Below are positions 51,338 to 59,998 of a stretch of DNA of 64,000 nt, one piece after another (the stretch's first letter is position 1; every line of letters starts with the position of its first letter). The stretch lies in assembly GCA_964387865.1 (NCBI GenBank), contig CAYLXC010000001.1, forward strand, positions 52,724 to 116,723, in the 5' to 3' direction. The notes under the pieces were generated by a model. That model saw only the letters and a list, made by a program, of their open reading frames with translations. It ran no database searches and was not told where the DNA came from. The translations under genes and the position numbers were made by a program. This stretch comes from CAYLXC01 sp964387865 (lineage in GTDB: Bacteria; Patescibacteriota; Microgenomatia; Daviesbacterales; UBA10151).

Positions 51338-51454
51338 TTATCCTTGTCTCTGTTTATGCCTCGGGTCACGAGGGCATATAACATACAACACGCCTTCGCG
51401 CTTTACTATTTTGCAAAATTTACATCTTGTTTTTATGCTTGCCTGTACTTTCAT
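51338..51454 (-). CDS. rpmJ: 50S ribosomal protein bL36
   Basis: A 38-residue protein, MKVQASIKTRCKFCKIVKRE..., with the zinc ligands C-x2-C, Cys and His (CPRDPRHKQRQG at the end), the standard L36 form. It sits between infA and rpsM as in most bacteria. Confidence 0.97.
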   Translation of the reverse strand: MKVQASIKTRCKFCKIVKREGVLYVICPRDPRHKQRQG

Positions 51455-51514
51455 AGTTAAGTTAAAAGTAGAAAGTTTAAAGTAAAAAAATTTTTCCTTT
51501 TTACTTTTGCCTTT

Positions 51515-51757
51515 TTACTTTAATCTAAATGTAATCCTCCCTTTATCCAAATCATACTGCGGACTCATCTCAACCCTTACCCTATCTCCTTCCAAAAGCC
51601 TGATGTAGTGCATCCTCATTTTACCCGAGATATGGCACAAAATCACTCTGCCTACTAATTCAGGCAGTTTGGAACTTTCCTCAATCTCGACTCTAAACAA
51701 GGTATTGGGTAAAACCTCTTGGACTTTACCCGCAATCTCTATTACATCCTTAGCCAT
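51515..51757 (-). CDS. infA: Translation initiation factor IF-1
   Basis: An 80-residue OB-fold protein with the signature LPNTLFRVEIE and GKMRMHYIRLLEGDRVRVEMSPYDL-type pattern (here SPQYDLDKGRITFR). It occupies the A site during initiation. Normal length; located between map and rpmJ. Confidence 0.97.
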   Translation of the reverse strand: MAKDVIEIAGKVQEVLPNTLFRVEIEESSKLPELVGRVILCHISGKMRMHYIRLLEGDRVRVEMSPQYDLDKGRITFRLK

Positions 51758-51814
51758 ATGTTTTTTGGATCGTATGATTGTATCAGAACCAACCTACAAA
51801 TACAACCCATAGCA

Positions 51815-52588
51815 TTAATCTTCCAAAGACGTCAAAACTTTAGCACTTTCTCTACCCACAATAACCGTCATTTCAAAAAGGCCACCCCATGACTTATCTG
51901 CAGCAGAGTATGTCCATCCATCCTCTGATAAAACTACATCCGGTGATCCTTTCGTATAAATAACCTCAAGCGCTAAACTCATCCCGACTTTTAGAATTGG
52001 ACCCTTATTTTTTTCTCCATAACCTGGAATTTCAGGTTCCTCATGCAAACTCCTGCCTACCCCGTGTCCAACCAAAGCTCTGACAATACTATACCTTGCC
52101 CCTTCTACTCTACTTTGTATAGCATTTGAAATATCTCCAACCCTGTTTCCATCTAAAGCCTTTGAAACCCCATCCCACAAAGCCTTCTCTCCAGTATTCA
52201 AAAACCTTTCCTTTTCATCATACTTTCCCCTTTCCCCTTTCCCCTTTCCCCTAACCAATACACTCCACGCACAATCTGTATGCCAACCCTTAAAACTTAC
52301 TGCCAAATCAACTGAAACCAAATCCCCCTCCTCAAATTTTCTATCAGTTGGTATACCATGTACAACTTTCTCATTTACCGTAATACAAGTTGCATATTTA
52401 TATCCAGCTACACTCTTGTAAGATAAATCGCCGCCTAATCTATAAATCTCTTCTTGAGCAATCCTATCAACTTCAAGTTCTGAAACCCCTACCTTTATTG
52501 ATTCCAAGGACTTTCTTAAAGCAGAGGATGCAATCTTGCCACTTTTTCTCATAAGCTTTAATTCATATTTGTTTAATCTTCTAATCAT
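51815..52588 (-). CDS. map: Methionine aminopeptidase type I
   Basis: A 257-residue enzyme removing the initiator Met. Metal ligands lie in VSVDLAVSFKGWHTDCAW, GHGVGRSLHEEPEIPGYG and the C-terminal FEMTVIVG. Residues around VRGKGKGERGKYDE are a basic insertion encoded by a four-unit 7-nt tandem repeat at 52224-52251. It overlaps adk by 4 nt. Confidence 0.96.
   Translation of the reverse strand: MIRRLNKYELKLMRKSGKIASSALRKSLESIKVGVSELEVDRIAQEEIYRLGGDLSYKSVAGYKYATCITVNEKVVHGIPTDRKFEEGDLVSVDLAVSFKGWHTDCAWSVLVRGKGKGERGKYDEKERFLNTGEKALWDGVSKALDGNRVGDISNAIQSRVEGARYSIVRALVGHGVGRSLHEEPEIPGYGEKNKGPILKVGMSLALEVIYTKGSPDVVLSEDGWTYSAADKSWGGLFEMTVIVGRESAKVLTSLED
52224..52251. repeat. Heptanucleotide tandem repeat (TTTCCCC)x4 inside map
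   Basis: Four perfect 7-nt units in the coding strand of an essential gene. The array length is not a multiple of 3, so gain or loss of one unit would shift the frame. Confidence 0.92.
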
Positions 52589-53118
52589 TTAGACAAATTT
52601 GATCTTAATCTTTTCTGGATTGCATCCACCTCCCCCACCCCATCTATTTCAACTAATATTCCCTTATTTTTGTAGTATTCAAGTAATGGTTGCGTTTGCA
52701 GATAATAAAGTCCCAACCTTGTTCTGATTAATTCTTCGCTGTCATCTTCCCTGCCTCTTTTTAAAAGCCTTTCTAACACCACATCTTCCGCTACTTTTAA
52801 ATAAAATACTTTATTAAAATTTGGATCAAAAGTTTTAAGCTGTACAATATTTCTGGGATAACCATCCATAATAAAACCGTTCTTGCAATCCTCCTTCTTT
52901 AACCTTTCCTGAACTATCTTGGATGTTGTCTCATCATTAATAAGTCTACCTTCATCCAAAATCTGCTTTACACTTTTACCCTGATCTGTGTCCTGATTTG
53001 ACAAATTTCTAAAAATATCTCCTGTACTTACAAGGGGAACTTTTAGAAATTGCGATAATAATTTTGCCTGAGTGGACTTACCCGATCCCTGAGAACCAAT
53101 AAGTAGTACTTTTGTCAT
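52585..53118 (-). CDS. adk: Adenylate kinase, short form
   Basis: A 177-residue kinase with the P-loop GSQGSGKSTQAKLL, the NMP-binding STGDIFR and MDGYPRN. The LID region is short (LKRGREDDSEELIRTRL), so it lacks the zinc-type lid of the 215-residue enzyme. It balances AMP, ADP and ATP. Overlaps both secY and map by 4 nt. Confidence 0.94.
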   Translation of the reverse strand: MTKVLLIGSQGSGKSTQAKLLSQFLKVPLVSTGDIFRNLSNQDTDQGKSVKQILDEGRLINDETTSKIVQERLKKEDCKNGFIMDGYPRNIVQLKTFDPNFNKVFYLKVAEDVVLERLLKRGREDDSEELIRTRLGLYYLQTQPLLEYYKNKGILVEIDGVGEVDAIQKRLRSNLSK

Positions 53119-54407
53119 CTTCTTGCAAATACCTCATAACTTCTTTCAATAAGCTTTGATTCAAACTGCTTTGCTGTATCCATAATAACTGAAACAACTA
53201 TCAAAAGTCCTGTTCCACCTAAAACCAAGGTCTCTATCCCCGTAATTTGTGAGGCAATGGATGGCAAAATTGCAATTGATCCTAAAAAAATTGCTCCAGC
53301 CAGCGTGATTCTTACCATAATATAGTTTAGATATGCAGCTGTTTGAGTACCTGGTCTTATTCCAGGAATAAATCCACCATATTTTTTGATTTCATCGGAA
53401 ACTTTAGTTGGATTAAAAATAACGGCCGTATAAAAAAAAGTAAATCCTACTACCAAAAGAAAATACGTCAGATTATAAACCAGACTTGAGGGATCAAAAT
53501 TTGCAGCCAAAATCCTTCCTAAAAAAGACAGTTGTGGTTGATTTAATTGAGCAAGATAAGATCCTGCAAAAGAGGGAATCAATACTAAAGATACTGCAAA
53601 AATTATTGGGATGACTCCTGCCTGGTTAACTCTAAGCGGAAGATAAGTTTGAGCACCGGTTCCACCCTCTTTTCCCCCTATAAATCTTCTTGCATAAGCA
53701 ACTTTTACTTGTCTTCTGCCTTCATTTATAAATACAATTCCTGCAATTACCAAAATTGATAGGCCTAAGAAAATTAAGATATTTAAGCTTTGCGTCTGAT
53801 CAAATACAGTTGCTGTTTGGGTTAAAACAACAGGTAGTCTTGCCACAATTCCCGCAAAAATAAGAAGTGATATTCCGTTTCCAATCCCGTACTCTGTTAT
53901 AAGTTCTCCAAGCCACATTAAAAAAATAGTTCCTGCAGTCATACCAATTATAATGGCTGCAATTTGTATCGGGGTTGTCTGATGCAAAACTCCCTGGTTC
54001 TTTAGTAAAACAAACATCCCGATGGCTTGGAGTGCGCTTAAAGGGACAGTCAGATATCTTGTGTATTGATTAATCATTTGCCTTCCCATTTCACCTTCTT
54101 TAGATAAGGCTTCAAGGCGGGGTATAATCATTGTTAAAAGCTGCATGATAATCGATGCATTAATATATGGATTAAGTCCTAAAGAAATAATTGAAAAATT
54201 TGCCAAAGTTCCACCGGAGAAAATATCCAAAAGACTTAAAAATTGATTAGATGCAAAAAGTTGCTGCAGCGCTATTAAGTCTACCCCGGAAACAGGGATG
54301 TGAGAAACTATCCGAAAAATTATAACTATTATTACAGTTATGATAATTTTTCTTCTTAATTCCTTAATTTTGAACGCAGAAATTATGGGTGAGAGGATAT
54401 TAGACAT
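53115..54407 (-). CDS. secY: Preprotein translocase subunit SecY
   Basis: A 430-residue, ten-helix channel with the plug/helix 2 region FSGGTLANFSIISLGLNPYI, ASIIMQLLTMIIPRLEALSKEGE and C-terminal RPGTQTAAYLNYIMVRIT. Complete. Located after rplO, overlapping its end by 8 nt, as in the spc operon. Confidence 0.98.
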   Translation of the reverse strand: MSNILSPIISAFKIKELRRKIIITVIIVIIFRIVSHIPVSGVDLIALQQLFASNQFLSLLDIFSGGTLANFSIISLGLNPYINASIIMQLLTMIIPRLEALSKEGEMGRQMINQYTRYLTVPLSALQAIGMFVLLKNQGVLHQTTPIQIAAIIIGMTAGTIFLMWLGELITEYGIGNGISLLIFAGIVARLPVVLTQTATVFDQTQSLNILIFLGLSILVIAGIVFINEGRRQVKVAYARRFIGGKEGGTGAQTYLPLRVNQAGVIPIIFAVSLVLIPSFAGSYLAQLNQPQLSFLGRILAANFDPSSLVYNLTYFLLVVGFTFFYTAVIFNPTKVSDEIKKYGGFIPGIRPGTQTAAYLNYIMVRITLAGAIFLGSIAILPSIASQITGIETLVLGGTGLLIVVSVIMDTAKQFESKLIERSYEVFARR

Positions 54408-54837
54408 TTTCTACTTTCCCTCCCTTTTTCTCAATTTCTATCTTTGCTTTTTTAGAAACTGGCAATCTGATAATTAAGGATTGGGTCAACCCCCCACCTG
54501 ACAAAATCTTAACTCCCCTTTTAATATCTTTTTCACCAATAAGTTTTGCCTTCAAAAGATATTCTAAATCAATTACGGTCTTCGACTTAAAGATATTTAA
54601 TTTATTTAAATTAATTGGTTTGGGTTTTAAAGATATAACTCTATTTCCTAAACCACGTCTCAATGGAAGTTTCTTATAAGTTGGAAGCCCTGCCCCGCTA
54701 AATCCCACAGGCATCTTGCCTCGCGCTTTTTGACCTTTAGAGCCACGTCCTGCTGTTCTCCCTTTTCCAGAACCAAGCCCACGTCCAAGACGTTTATTAC
54801 TTTTAGTAACTGCCTTTTGTAATTGGTTCAGTTTCAT
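54400..54837 (-). CDS. rplO: 50S ribosomal protein uL15
   Basis: A 145-residue L15 with GRGLGSGKGRTAGRGSKGQKAR and GAGLPTYKKLPLRRG. It directly follows rpsE with a 4-nt overlap; uL30, which normally lies between these genes, is absent. Confidence 0.98.
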   Translation of the reverse strand: MKLNQLQKAVTKSNKRLGRGLGSGKGRTAGRGSKGQKARGKMPVGFSGAGLPTYKKLPLRRGLGNRVISLKPKPINLNKLNIFKSKTVIDLEYLLKAKLIGEKDIKRGVKILSGGGLTQSLIIRLPVSKKAKIEIEKKGGKVENV

Positions 54838-55337
54838 ACTCCACCCCTCATCTGTCTCAGCTCACCTAATGCTTTCATTGTTGCATAAACATTAGATGTC
54901 CTGTTTTTGGTTCCCAAAGATTTTGATACAACATCATGAACACCAGCTGCCTCAACAACCACTCTGACTGCCCCACCTGCAATTACTCCGCTACCCTCTG
55001 GTGCAGGTTTTAGCAAAACTTGCGCTGCTCCATATTTTACTAAAATTTGGTGAGGAATGGTTCTTCCCTTAAGTGGAACATTAATTAAGTGTTTTTTTGC
55101 ATATGTTGTTGCCTTCCTTACCGCTGATTGAACTTCTGATGCTTTGCCCAACCCCACCCCAACTCTTCCTTTCCTATCTCCAACAACAACGAGTACTGAA
55201 AGAGATCTTCTGTCTCCTCCTTTTGTCTTTTTAGAAACACGATTAATTTGAACAACCCTTTCAAAAAATTCTGAATCTTGCTCAAGCTGATTTCTATTGC
55301 TTGAATAGTTTCTGTTACCTCTATTATATTGATTCAT
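54834..55337 (-). CDS. rpsE: 30S ribosomal protein uS5
   Basis: A 167-residue S5 starting MNQYNRGNRNYSSNR with the double-stranded RNA-binding domain (FFERVVQINRVSKKTKGGD) and the C-terminal domain (EGSGVIAGGAVRVVVEAAGV). A longer frame 11 codons upstream would overlap rplR by 29 nt and was rejected. Confidence 0.97.
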   Translation of the reverse strand: MNQYNRGNRNYSSNRNQLEQDSEFFERVVQINRVSKKTKGGDRRSLSVLVVVGDRKGRVGVGLGKASEVQSAVRKATTYAKKHLINVPLKGRTIPHQILVKYGAAQVLLKPAPEGSGVIAGGAVRVVVEAAGVHDVVSKSLGTKNRTSNVYATMKALGELRQMRGGV

Positions 55338-55341
55338 AAAA

Positions 55342-55683
55342 CTAAAACTCCAACCCCCTTTCTCTTGCACCTTTCGCTAATTCTGCTATTCTTCCCTGAT
55401 ACAAAAACCCGCCTCTATCAAAAACTACACTTTTAATTTTACTCTTTATAGCTTTTTCAGCCAACTTTTTACCAACCTCATAAGCTTTTTGCTTTTTATT
55501 CATCTTATTTCCCGCAATTTTTGCATCAGATGCTGACACTAAAGTTTTATTAACTGTATCATCAATAATCTGTGCATAGATATGTTTATTTGATCTAAAC
55601 ACAGAAAGTCTTGGGCGCCTCGCTGTCCCAAAAATTTTCTTTCTAATCTTCTTATGCTTTCTTACCCTTAATACTTTATACAT
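55342..55683 (-). CDS. rplR: 50S ribosomal protein uL18
   Basis: A 113-residue L18 with RPRLSVFRSNKHIYAQIIDD and the C-terminal VFDRGGFLYQGRIAELAKGARERGL. It binds 5S rRNA. Normal length and position. Confidence 0.98.
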   Translation of the reverse strand: MYKVLRVRKHKKIRKKIFGTARRPRLSVFRSNKHIYAQIIDDTVNKTLVSASDAKIAGNKMNKKQKAYEVGKKLAEKAIKSKIKSVVFDRGGFLYQGRIAELAKGARERGLEF

Positions 55684-55691
55684 ACTACTTT

Positions 55692-56258
55692 CTACTTACT
55701 ACCCACTGCCCCGGCAACTCCTACCTTGGCACTCTTACCAACTTTCTTTCTTATATATTCTCCTTGATATCTAATTCCCTTACCTTTATAAACATCTGGC
55801 ACTCTAACCTTTTTAATATTTGCTGCAATTTGTCCAACCAATTGTTTATCAATACCGGAAACTTTTATCTTTGTATTATCAGAAATCTCAAATGTTATAC
55901 CCTCAGGTGATTCAATTTCCACAGGATGGGAATAACCAACATTCAAAATCAGTTTATTTCCATTTACTTGTGCCCTAAAACCAACTCCCTGAAGTTCCAA
56001 ATCTTTACTCCATCCATCAGTTACCCCCAAAATCATATTGGCAATCAAGTTACGAATTAAGCCATGCAAAGCCTTGATTCTTTTTTGGTCATTATCCCTT
56101 TTAACAATCAATTTATCACCTTCAACCTCCACCTTAATTTCTGGAACCATATTTAAACTAAGTCTACCTTTGGGCCCATTAACCACCAAATCATTTCCAG
56201 TTTTTTCAACTGTTACTCCAGAAGGTATAATAATAGGTGTATCTCCAATCCTACTCAT
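55692..56258 (-). CDS. rplF: 50S ribosomal protein uL6
   Basis: A 188-residue L6 with two alpha/beta repeats and the C-terminal signature PDVYKGKGIRYQGEYIRKKVGKS. Starts MSRIGDTPIIIPSGV. Normal length. 2 nt after rpsH. Confidence 0.98.
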   Translation of the reverse strand: MSRIGDTPIIIPSGVTVEKTGNDLVVNGPKGRLSLNMVPEIKVEVEGDKLIVKRDNDQKRIKALHGLIRNLIANMILGVTDGWSKDLELQGVGFRAQVNGNKLILNVGYSHPVEIESPEGITFEISDNTKIKVSGIDKQLVGQIAANIKKVRVPDVYKGKGIRYQGEYIRKKVGKSAKVGVAGAVGSK

Positions 56259-56260
56259 AT

Positions 56261-56638
56261 CTACCAGACGAGCGCTAGGACCTCCCCTCCCACCTTTTGT
56301 TTTCTAGCTTCTCTTTCTGTCATTAATCCTTTAGGGGTTGAGATTACTGCAATACCTAACCCATTTAGCACAGAAGGTAAGGTGGAAACTCCTTTATAAA
56401 CCCTTAAAGAGGGCTTAGAAACTCTTTTTATATCAACAATAGCAGGTTTTCGGCCCTCATATTTTAGCGAAACAATAACTTCTCTACCTTTTGTCTCAAC
56501 AGATTGAACATATCCCTCATTTTGTAAAAGTTTCATAAGTTTCACAATAAGTTTCGAGTATTTGACTGATACTGATTGTTTACCAACCATATACCCATTT
56601 TTTATTCTGATTAATGCATCTGCAATAGAGTCACTCAT
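56261..56638 (-). CDS. rpsH: 30S ribosomal protein uS8
   Basis: A 125-residue S8 starting MSDSIADALIRIKNGYMVGK, with the C-terminal signature GLGIAVISTPKGLMTEREAR. It binds 16S helix 21 and, in many bacteria, its own operon mRNA. Confidence 0.98.
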   Translation of the reverse strand: MSDSIADALIRIKNGYMVGKQSVSVKYSKLIVKLMKLLQNEGYVQSVETKGREVIVSLKYEGRKPAIVDIKRVSKPSLRVYKGVSTLPSVLNGLGIAVISTPKGLMTEREARKQKVGGEVLALVW

Positions 56639-56644
56639 TTGTCA

Positions 56645-56824
56645 TCACCAACTCGCTTTCTTCACCCCAGGTAATAACCCTTGGTGAGCTAAATCTCTGA
56701 AACAAAGCCTGCAAAGTCCGAATTTTCTAATAAATGCCCTTGCTCTTCCACAACGCATGCATCTGCTTCTTTTTTGAACATCATATTTAAATTTAGTTTT
56801 TACAATATTACTTACTTTTGCCAT
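56645..56824 (-). CDS. rpsN: 30S ribosomal protein uS14, zinc-binding type
   Basis: A 59-residue S14 of the short zinc form, MAKVSNIVKTKFKYDVQKRS..., with ligands C22-x2-C25 and C38-x2-C41, ending VKKASW. Located between rplE (3-nt gap) and rpsH as in Gram-positive-type spc operons. Confidence 0.97.
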   Translation of the reverse strand: MAKVSNIVKTKFKYDVQKRSRCMRCGRARAFIRKFGLCRLCFRDLAHQGLLPGVKKASW

Positions 56825-56826
56825 AG

Positions 56827-57366
56827 CTAACTCCTAAAAGGCATACCTAAATATTCCAATAGTTTTCTGCCTTCCTCTTTATTTTTTGCAGTTGTTGTAA
56901 TAGTAATTGCCAAACCTCTTGTTTTATCAACGGTTTTATAATCCACCTCCGGAAAAATTGTCTGCTCCTTTAAACCAATATTTAAATTTCCAAAACTGTC
57001 AAATGATTTTTCAGATATTCCTTTAAAATCTCTAACCTTTGGTAAAACAACGCTTACCACCTTATCCAAAAAAGCATACATTCTTACTCCTCTTAAAGTT
57101 ACCATCATACCAATTGGCTGACCCTTAGTTACTTTAAATGAGGCAACAGATTTTTTTGCATGCGTTATAACAGGAGTTTGTCCTGCCAAAGATGACAAGT
57201 ACACCTTAACTTTATCCAAAATCCCCTGATTATCTTTTGCTTCACCAAGACCTATATTTACAACAATTTTTTCAAGCCTTGGGACAGCCAGTCTGTTTTT
57301 TAACCCAAGCTCCTCTTGCAGTTTTTTCTGCACTTCATTTAGGTACTTATCTTTAAGTCTGTTCAT
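56827..57366 (-). CDS. rplE: 50S ribosomal protein uL5
   Basis: A 179-residue L5 with PRLEKIVVNIGLGEAKDN, ITHAKKSVASFKVTKGQPIG and the C-terminal MTTAKN-type TITTTAKNKEEGRKLLE. It holds 5S rRNA in the central protuberance. A composite repeat separates it from rplX. Confidence 0.98.
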   Translation of the reverse strand: MNRLKDKYLNEVQKKLQEELGLKNRLAVPRLEKIVVNIGLGEAKDNQGILDKVKVYLSSLAGQTPVITHAKKSVASFKVTKGQPIGMMVTLRGVRMYAFLDKVVSVVLPKVRDFKGISEKSFDSFGNLNIGLKEQTIFPEVDYKTVDKTRGLAITITTTAKNKEEGRKLLEYLGMPFRS

Positions 57367-57376
57367 AATTCTTGCC

Positions 57377-57450
57377 GATTTGACAATTTGAATACAATTT
57401 TTAATTCAAATTGTCATCCTGATCCGGCGAAGCCGGAGAAGGATCTCCTT
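57377..57450. repeat. Composite two-hairpin repeat, copy 3
   Basis: TTTGACAATTTGAAT ... ATTCAAATTGTCATCC, then TGATCCGGCGAAGCCGGAGA and AGGATCT, between rplX and rplE. The sequence after it (CTCCTTCATGAGTCC and CTCAC) also follows copy 5 at 60395, so the element may be longer than the two hairpins. Confidence 0.9.
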
Positions 57451-57469
57451 CATGAGTCCTCTCACTTCC

Positions 57470-57775
57470 TCATTTAAACTCCTTCTTACATTTTTTACAT
57501 ATCCTCATCTTGTCTTTACCAACCACCTTGAACCCCACCCTTGTTACTTTTTTACAATTTGGACAAATCAAGCCGACATTTGATACATCCAAAGGTTTTG
57601 GAATATTAATTATTCCACCTTCAATTTGTCCTTGTTTTTTTACATGTCTCTTATAAATATTTGCACCTTCAACAAACACTTTTCCCTCTCCTGCTTTCAC
57701 ATAAGCCACATTTCCTTCTTTTCCCCTATCTTTACCAAGTATTATTTTAACTTTGTCGCCTTTTTTAATCTTCAT
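57470..57775 (-). CDS. rplX: 50S ribosomal protein uL24
   Basis: A 101-residue L24 starting MKIKKGDKVKIILGKDRGKE, the KOW motif, with GANIYKRHVK. The C-terminal half carries two CxxC pairs (CPNCKK, CKKCKK) that may bind zinc. An upstream TTG frame overlaps rplN and was rejected; GGGAGAG precedes the chosen ATG. Confidence 0.96.
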   Translation of the reverse strand: MKIKKGDKVKIILGKDRGKEGNVAYVKAGEGKVFVEGANIYKRHVKKQGQIEGGIINIPKPLDVSNVGLICPNCKKVTRVGFKVVGKDKMRICKKCKKEFK

Positions 57776-57786
57776 CTTTTCTCTCC

Positions 57787-58155
57787 CTACCAAACCTCCT
57801 GTGCTAAAGAAACAATCTTGCTAAACCCTGCATCCCTTATTTCCCTTGCAATTGGTCCAAATATCCTTGTTGCTCTCAAATTTCCCTCATTATCAATAAC
57901 AACACCTGCATTATCATCAAATTTTACATATGAACCATCCTCACGTCTTATTTCTTTTTTGCATCTGACAATAACTATCCTTACAATTTCATGATCTTTA
58001 ACCTGACCATTAGGGTCTGCCCCTTTCACAACCCCTACAACAAGTTGTCCTAATGTGGCTTTCCTTTTTCCGGATCCGCCAAGAGGCTGAATTACCTGCA
58101 GCGCTTTTGCTCCGCTATTATCTGCAACTGTTAACATTGTCCTATGTTGTACCAT
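57787..58155 (-). CDS. rplN: 50S ribosomal protein uL14
   Basis: A 122-residue L14 starting MVQHRTMLTVADNSGAKALQ, exactly the usual length, with FDDNAGVVIDNEGNLRATRIFGP. A longer frame of 34 more codons runs through the end of rpsQ and is an artefact. The true start overlaps rpsQ by 14 nt. Confidence 0.97.
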   Translation of the reverse strand: MVQHRTMLTVADNSGAKALQVIQPLGGSGKRKATLGQLVVGVVKGADPNGQVKDHEIVRIVIVRCKKEIRREDGSYVKFDDNAGVVIDNEGNLRATRIFGPIAREIRDAGFSKIVSLAQEVW

Positions 58156-58576
58156 GGGCCCCTTTCTTTTTTCGTGGCTTTTTCTGTTTCTCATCCATTT
58201 TTCTCTCTGTCTGAGGACTCGCTTCGCGAAGCGAGCTGGCGACTGACGACTCTTCAATCTTTTCTTCTGGCATTACTTGCCTGCCGACAGGCACGGCCTC
58301 AGCAATTATTCCTTCTGCTTCTTTTTTCAGTTTTTCCTCAGCAATTTCAGCAAGGTTTCTGCCTAAAACTTTTGTAATCTTCCAATGTTTATTTTTAGAA
58401 ATTGGTCGGCATTTAATAATATCTACGATATCCCCTATTTTTACTCCAATTGGGTCATCAACCAAAAATCTTTTGCTTTGCACATAGGTTTTTTTATACA
58501 AAGGATGCATTGCCATTCTCTCCACCAAAACCGTGACTGTATTTTTTAATTTTGTTGACACAACTCTTCCAATCAT
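58142..58576 (-). CDS. rpsQ: 30S ribosomal protein uS17 with repeat-derived tail
   Basis: A 144-residue S17; the core (about 1-85) has MIGRVVSTKLKNTVTVLVER and the IGVKIGDIVDIIKCRPISKNKHW region. The remaining 60 residues are an extension partly encoded by two palindromic repeats: CTTGCCTGCCGACAGGCA (about 58275) and CTCGCTTCGCGAAGCGAG (about 58216), the latter reading SSLREASPQT. The same palindrome lies in rplD. Confidence 0.95.
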   Translation of the reverse strand: MIGRVVSTKLKNTVTVLVERMAMHPLYKKTYVQSKRFLVDDPIGVKIGDIVDIIKCRPISKNKHWKITKVLGRNLAEIAEEKLKKEAEGIIAEAVPVGRQVMPEEKIEESSVASSLREASPQTERKMDEKQKKPRKKKGAHGTT

Positions 58577-58821
58577 AACTTTGACTCCTTATGACTTATC
58601 TGACTCTTTGACTCTAATTCAGCAAGTAGCTCTTTTTGCCTCATAACTGTCAGCACTTGTGCCAAATCTCTTCTTTTTTTAGAAATCTTCTTCACATCCT
58701 TTAATTTCTTCATATTTTTATCCATTACCAAATTTGCTATTTCATCTTTAATGTTTTTAGCTTTATTTCTTAGTTCTTTTGGGTCCAAACCCTTTATTTG
58801 TGTTAGTTCGTTCTTTTTCAT
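58573..58821 (-). CDS. rpmC: 50S ribosomal protein uL29
   Basis: An 82-residue L29, slightly longer than usual, two long helices: KGLDPKELRNKAKNIKDEIAN and KKRRDLAQVLTVMRQKEL. It binds near the polypeptide exit. Overlaps rpsQ by 4 nt. Confidence 0.96.
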   Translation of the reverse strand: MKKNELTQIKGLDPKELRNKAKNIKDEIANLVMDKNMKKLKDVKKISKKRRDLAQVLTVMRQKELLAELESKSQISHKESKL

Positions 58822-58836
58822 AATTTTCTACTTAGC

Positions 58837-58910
58837 CGATTTGACAATTTGAATATAATTTCTGAATTCAAATTGTCATCCTGAGCGAGCGTAGCGAGTC
58901 GAAGGATCTT
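58837..58910. repeat. Composite two-hairpin repeat, copy 4
   Basis: TTTGACAATTTGAATATA ... GAATTCAAATTGTCATCC, then TGAGCGAGCGTAGCGAGTCG and AAGGATCT, in the gap between rpmC and rplP. Confidence 0.9.
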
Positions 58911-58912
58911 CA

Positions 58913-59326
58913 TCATATTTTCCCCACGATCTTTGTATTAAGTGGCAGTTTATGGGAAGCTAACCTTAATGCTTCATGAGCAACAATTTCTGTAACTGCT
59001 CCCATTTCAAAAATTAACTGTCCTCTCTTTACAACAGCTACATACCCCTCTACATCACCTTTTCCAGATCCCATCCTTGATTCTGCGGGATGTTTGGTAA
59101 CAGGTTTATCCGGAAAAATCCTAATCCAAATTCTTCCACCTCTTTGGGTATAATGAGCCATTGCACGCCTTGCAGATTCAATTTGTCTTGCACTTATCCA
59201 CCCATTTTCCATAGATTTTAGTCCAAATGCTCCAAAGGCAAGTCTGTTGCCTCTTGTGGCAACACCTCCTCTTGTCCCCTTAAACATTTTTCGGTATTTA
59301 GTTCTTTTCGGTTGTAACAGTGCCAT
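58913..59326 (-). CDS. rplP: 50S ribosomal protein uL16
   Basis: A 137-residue L16 with RTKYRKMFKGTRGGVATRGN, RIWIRIFPDKPVTKHPAESR and GSGKGDVEGYVAVVKRGQ. Shares 1 nt with rpsC. Contacts the A-site tRNA elbow. Confidence 0.98.
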   Translation of the reverse strand: MALLQPKRTKYRKMFKGTRGGVATRGNRLAFGAFGLKSMENGWISARQIESARRAMAHYTQRGGRIWIRIFPDKPVTKHPAESRMGSGKGDVEGYVAVVKRGQLIFEMGAVTEIVAHEALRLASHKLPLNTKIVGKI

Positions 59327-59967
59327 TAAATCTCAACCTCCCCTTTATTTATCCATACCTTTACACCAACATATCCTGATTTTGTTAATGCAGGATAAAC
59401 CGAAAAATCTATATCTGCTCTTAATGTATGTAAAGGCATTGTTCCTGAGGCTTTCCATTCACGTCTCGCAATTTCTGCCCCCCCAATCCTTCCTGATATA
59501 ACAACTCTTACACCTTTTGCCCCGGATCTCATAACCCTATCTATTGCCTGATTCATTACTCTTTGTGCAGGCAATCTCTTTGCAAGTTGTTCAGCAACAG
59601 ATTGTGCAACTAAATAGGCAGAAAGATCAGCAGATTTCAACTCCATAGGCACAATTTCCAAACTATTTTCATCTTTTAAATTAAGTCCCTTCATCAAAAA
59701 TTTCTTAATCTCAGTGAGCCCACTACCTCCTCTTCCAATTAAAACTCCCGGGCGGGATACGAAAATTATCACCTTGAGCTTATTAACTGCCCGTTCAATT
59801 TCAACGGATTGAATACTCGCAGGCCTTAATTTTTTCATAAGCAAATCCCTAATCTTTATGTCTTCTAAAACATTTTGCTTATACTTTTCACCTTTGGCAA
59901 ACCATCTTGATTTCCAGGTTGCCGAAGTACCCATTCTGAAACCGACAGGATGTATCTTTTGTCCCAT
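59326..59967 (-). CDS. rpsC: 30S ribosomal protein uS3
   Basis: A 213-residue S3 starting MGQKIHPVGFRMGTS, with the KH domain GVLIGRGGSGLTEIKKFL and the C-terminal KGVRVVISGRIGGAEIARRE and YVGVKVWINKGE. Normal length. Confidence 0.98.
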   Translation of the reverse strand: MGQKIHPVGFRMGTSATWKSRWFAKGEKYKQNVLEDIKIRDLLMKKLRPASIQSVEIERAVNKLKVIIFVSRPGVLIGRGGSGLTEIKKFLMKGLNLKDENSLEIVPMELKSADLSAYLVAQSVAEQLAKRLPAQRVMNQAIDRVMRSGAKGVRVVISGRIGGAEIARREWKASGTMPLHTLRADIDFSVYPALTKSGYVGVKVWINKGEVEI

Positions 59968-59998
59968 AAGTTAGGGTTAAGGGTTAAGGGAAAAGTTT

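Noticed and set aside
57377..57420. TTGACA and TACAAT within the composite repeat as a promoter.
   Set aside because: The spacing between them is about 7 nt, far too short; the sequence is explained by the palindrome.
58156..58257. 34-residue N-terminal extension of L14.
   Set aside because: It runs antiparallel to nothing conserved but overlaps the end of rpsQ on the same strand; the usual L14 start MVQ at 58155 gives the standard 122 residues.
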